Positions 13,958 through 15,877 of a stretch of 15,877 nt of DNA are shown one piece after another. Within the stretch, counting starts at the first letter, position 1, and every line of letters starts with the position of its first letter. The stretch comes from Thermaceae bacterium (lineage in GTDB: Bacteria > Deinococcota > Deinococci > Deinococcales > Marinithermaceae), in the NCBI GenBank assembly GCA_026989475.1, contig JALSJG010000154.1, forward strand, positions 1 to 15,877, written 5' to 3'. Position numbers and translations under genes: made by a program. The notes beneath the pieces were generated by a model. That model did no database searches. It was not told the DNA's origin and saw only the letters and a program-made list of their open reading frames with translations.

Positions 13958-15646
13958 GTGGCGCAAGGCAAGACCCGGCGCCCGCGCCGCCGGACGCCCC
14001 GTAGATCCCCGGGCTACCTGGAGATCGTCCCCCTCGGGGGGATGGGGGAGATCGGCAAGAACATCACCGCCTTCCGTTACGAGGACGAGATCCTGGTGGT
14101 GGACGGCGGCCTCGCCTTCCCCTCGGAGACGATGCCGGGGGTGGACCTCTTGATCCCGCGGATCGATTACCTGATCCAGCACAAGGAGAAGATCCGTGCC
14201 TGGGTCCTGACCCACGGCCACGAGGACCACATCGGGGGACTTCCCTTTCTCCTTCCCCAGCTTCCCAAGGTGCCGGTCTACGGGGCTAAGCTGACCCTCG
14301 GGTTGCTCCGGGGCAAGCTCGAGGAGTTCGGGATCAGCCCGGGTTCCTTCGAGCTGAAAGAGGTAGACCCCGACGCCCGGATCCGTGTGGGCCGCTACTT
14401 CACCGTCGACCTTTACCGCATGACCCACTCGATCCCCGACAACTCCGGCTTCATCCTCCACACCCCGGTGGGCCGGATCGTCCACACCGGCGACTTCAAG
14501 CTCGACCCCACCCCGATCGACGGCAAGATCAGCCACCTGGCCAAGGTGGCGGAGGCCGGGCGGGAGGGGGTGCTGCTTCTGATCGCCGACTCCACCAACG
14601 CCGAGCGCCCCGGCTACACCCCGAGCGAGGCCGAGGTCGCCGAGGCCCTCGACCTGGTGATCGGTCGGGCCAAGGGACGGGTCTTCGTCACCACCTTCGC
14701 CTCCCACACCCACCGGGTGCAGTCGGTGATCCGGATCGCCGAGAAGTACGGGCGTAAGGTGGCGGTGGAGGGGCGGAGCATGGTGAAGTTCGCCCGCATC
14801 GCCCAAGAGCTCGGCTACCTCGAGCTCAAGGACCGCCTTTACACCCTGGACGAGATCAACGACCTGCCCGACGAGCAGGTGCTGGTCCTCGCCACCGGCA
14901 GCCAGGGTCAGCCGATGGCGGTCCTTTCGCGGCTCGCTTTTGGTGGTCATGCGAAGTTAAGCGTCAAGCCCGGGGACACGGTGATCCTCTCCTCGAGCCC
15001 GATCCCCGGGAACGAGTCGGCGGTGAACCGGGTGATCAACCGGCTCTATGAGCTCGGGGCCTTCGTCTTCTACCCGCCCACCTACCGGGTCCACACCTCG
15101 GGCCACGCCTCCCGGGAGGAGCTCAAGCTGATTTTGAACCTGGCCCAGCCCAAGTTCTTCATCCCCTGGCACGGCGAGGTCCGCCACCAGACCAACTTCG
15201 CCTGGCTCGCGGAGAGCATGCCGAAGCCCCCGGAGAAGATCCTGATCCCGAAAAACGGGGACGTGATCCGGCTCACCCCCGACGACATGCAAAAGGTAGG
15301 GGAGGTTCCCGCCGGGGCCTACTACGTGGACGGGCTCGGGGTCGGCGACATCACCGACGAGATCCTCGAAGAAAGGCAGCGCCTCGCCGCCGACGGGGTG
15401 GTGATCATCACCGCGGTGGCCGGTCCCGACGCGGTGGTGGAGGTGATGAGCCTGGGGTTCGTGAAGGCGGGGCAAAAACTCCTCGGCGAGATCCGCCGTC
15501 TGGCCGAGGAGGCGGTGATCCAGGGGACGAAGCAGAAGAAGAGCCTGGAGGCGATCCGGGACGCGATCTACTACCCGGTCAAGAAGTTCATCAAGAAGGC
15601 CACCGGGCGCGATCCCGTGCTGATTCCGGTGGTGATCGAGGGGTAG
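13958..15646 (+). CDS. rnj: ribonuclease J
   Basis: The 562-residue protein is a metallo-beta-lactamase/beta-CASP nuclease of the RNase J family. The zinc motif is THGHEDH (H86, H88, D90, H91), with H157 (MTHSIPD), D179 (HTGDF) and the beta-CASP motif VHTSGHAS (H379, H383) plus H405 (WHGE). The C-terminal part (about 450-562) holds the small dimerisation domain. An Arg-rich N-terminal extension (residues 5-16) may bind RNA. RNase J has endonuclease and 5'-3' exonuclease activity and matures or degrades mRNA and rRNA. The GTG start at 13958 follows GGAGGG by 8 nt and the pnp stop by 3 nt, so PNPase and RNase J are co-translated. Confidence 0.96.
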   Translation: MAQGKTRRPRRRTPRRSPGYLEIVPLGGMGEIGKNITAFRYEDEILVVDGGLAFPSETMPGVDLLIPRIDYLIQHKEKIRAWVLTHGHEDHIGGLPFLLPQLPKVPVYGAKLTLGLLRGKLEEFGISPGSFELKEVDPDARIRVGRYFTVDLYRMTHSIPDNSGFILHTPVGRIVHTGDFKLDPTPIDGKISHLAKVAEAGREGVLLLIADSTNAERPGYTPSEAEVAEALDLVIGRAKGRVFVTTFASHTHRVQSVIRIAEKYGRKVAVEGRSMVKFARIAQELGYLELKDRLYTLDEINDLPDEQVLVLATGSQGQPMAVLSRLAFGGHAKLSVKPGDTVILSSSPIPGNESAVNRVINRLYELGAFVFYPPTYRVHTSGHASREELKLILNLAQPKFFIPWHGEVRHQTNFAWLAESMPKPPEKILIPKNGDVIRLTPDDMQKVGEVPAGAYYVDGLGVGDITDEILEERQRLAADGVVIITAVAGPDAVVEVMSLGFVKAGQKLLGEIRRLAEEAVIQGTKQKKSLEAIRDAIYYPVKKFIKKATGRDPVLIPVVIEG

Positions 15647-15649
15647 TCC

Positions 15650-15877
15650 TTGGGGGTCCTCTTCTCCGCCACGGTTCCGGTCTTCCTGCTGGCCGCGCTG
15701 GGGTTTTTCGCCCAGCGCGTACTCCGTCCCGACGTGCCGGGCTACATCCGGCTGGTGCTCTACTTCTTCGTCCCCTTTCTGGTCTTCCACCAGGTGGCCC
15801 TGGCCGAGGGGGGGCGGATCGCGCTCGGGCGTTTTCTCGCCGCGTTCGCGCTCACCTATCTTTTGCTCTACCTAGGG
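15650..15877 (+). CDS. AEC-family (auxin efflux carrier-like) permease, 3' truncated
   Basis: A frame starting with TTG at 15650, 3 nt after the rnj stop, stays open to the window edge (76 codons). GAGGGG lies 7 nt before the TTG. The residues are very hydrophobic with at least three membrane segments: LFSATVPVFLLAALGFFAQR, then GYIRLVLYFFVPFLVFHQVA, then FLAAFALTYLLLYL. A short first helix ending in GFFAQR and a second with VPFLVF resemble the start of AEC-family permeases, which export organic anions or similar compounds. Only the N-terminus is visible, so the family is probable rather than certain. Spacing suggests it shares the rnj transcript, although its function looks unrelated. Confidence 0.68.
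   Translation, partial: MGVLFSATVPVFLLAALGFFAQRVLRPDVPGYIRLVLYFFVPFLVFHQVALAEGGRIALGRFLAAFALTYLLLYLG

Noticed and set aside
13346..14950. 534-codon minus-strand frame opposite pnp and rnj
   Set aside because: Antisense to conserved PNPase and RNase J; its Asp/His/Pro-rich composition is that of a shadow frame.
1..15877. Mobile elements, prophage genes, CRISPR arrays, toxin-antitoxin or defence systems
   Set aside because: No transposase, integrase, terminal inverted repeats, regular direct repeats or defence-type domains were seen; genes and base composition look uniform and core-like.

Overview
The window is high-G+C bacterial chromosome and very probably comes from the family Thermaceae (Thermus, Meiothermus, Oceanithermus, Marinithermus and relatives). 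The strongest pointer is a complete cbaD-cbaB-cbaA set for a ba3-type cytochrome c oxidase. The 36-residue cbaD fits this family, and the metal ligands of subunits I and II sit at a constant offset from those I recall for Thermus thermophilus. A PolX with a PHP domain, RNase J and very short -10-to-start distances agree. I cannot name the genus from sequence alone. Everything looks like core, vertically inherited genome: I see no insertion sequence, prophage, tRNA, rRNA, CRISPR array or integration site.

Layout. (1) 2-2098 (+) is the 3' part of an AddA/RecB-like helicase-nuclease, cut by the window edge. (2) Facing it on the minus strand are an SDR oxidoreductase variant (2691-3476), an OsmC-type protein (2254-2679) and a possible small TPR-like ORF running into the helicase gene. 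(3) A small cupin gene (3497-3832) diverges from the SDR gene with 20 bp between them, and a GNAT acetyltransferase gene (3795-4283, -) converges on it with a 38-bp overlap. (4) On the minus strand dnaJ (4691-5761) is followed by a cold-shock protein gene (4364-4585) with its own apparent promoter and a 16-bp-stem terminator. (5) rarA (5808-7064, +) diverges from dnaJ, and polX (7167-8897, -) converges on rarA. (6) From 9013 all genes are on the plus strand: cbaD-cbaB-cbaA, a strong terminator, rpsO, pnp, rnj and the start of an AEC-family permease.

How the genes work together. The helicase-nuclease, RarA and PolX are DNA repair or replication-restart proteins. DnaJ and Csp are a protein and an RNA/DNA chaperone. 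CbaDBA forms a terminal oxidase suited to low oxygen. rpsO-pnp-rnj joins a ribosomal protein to a 3'-5' exonuclease and an endo/5'-exonuclease, the core of an RNA-decay machine.

The most interesting material is regulatory. A nearly symmetric -10 element is shared by the divergent SDR and cupin genes. Several genes seem to give leaderless mRNAs. Two related palindromes 53 bp apart precede the oxidase operon and overlap the polX promoter. An internal pnp promoter uses the rpsO stop codon as part of its -10 box and is followed by a 10-bp hairpin. I found no convincing new multi-gene system; the atypical SDR and the cba/polX operators are the best leads.
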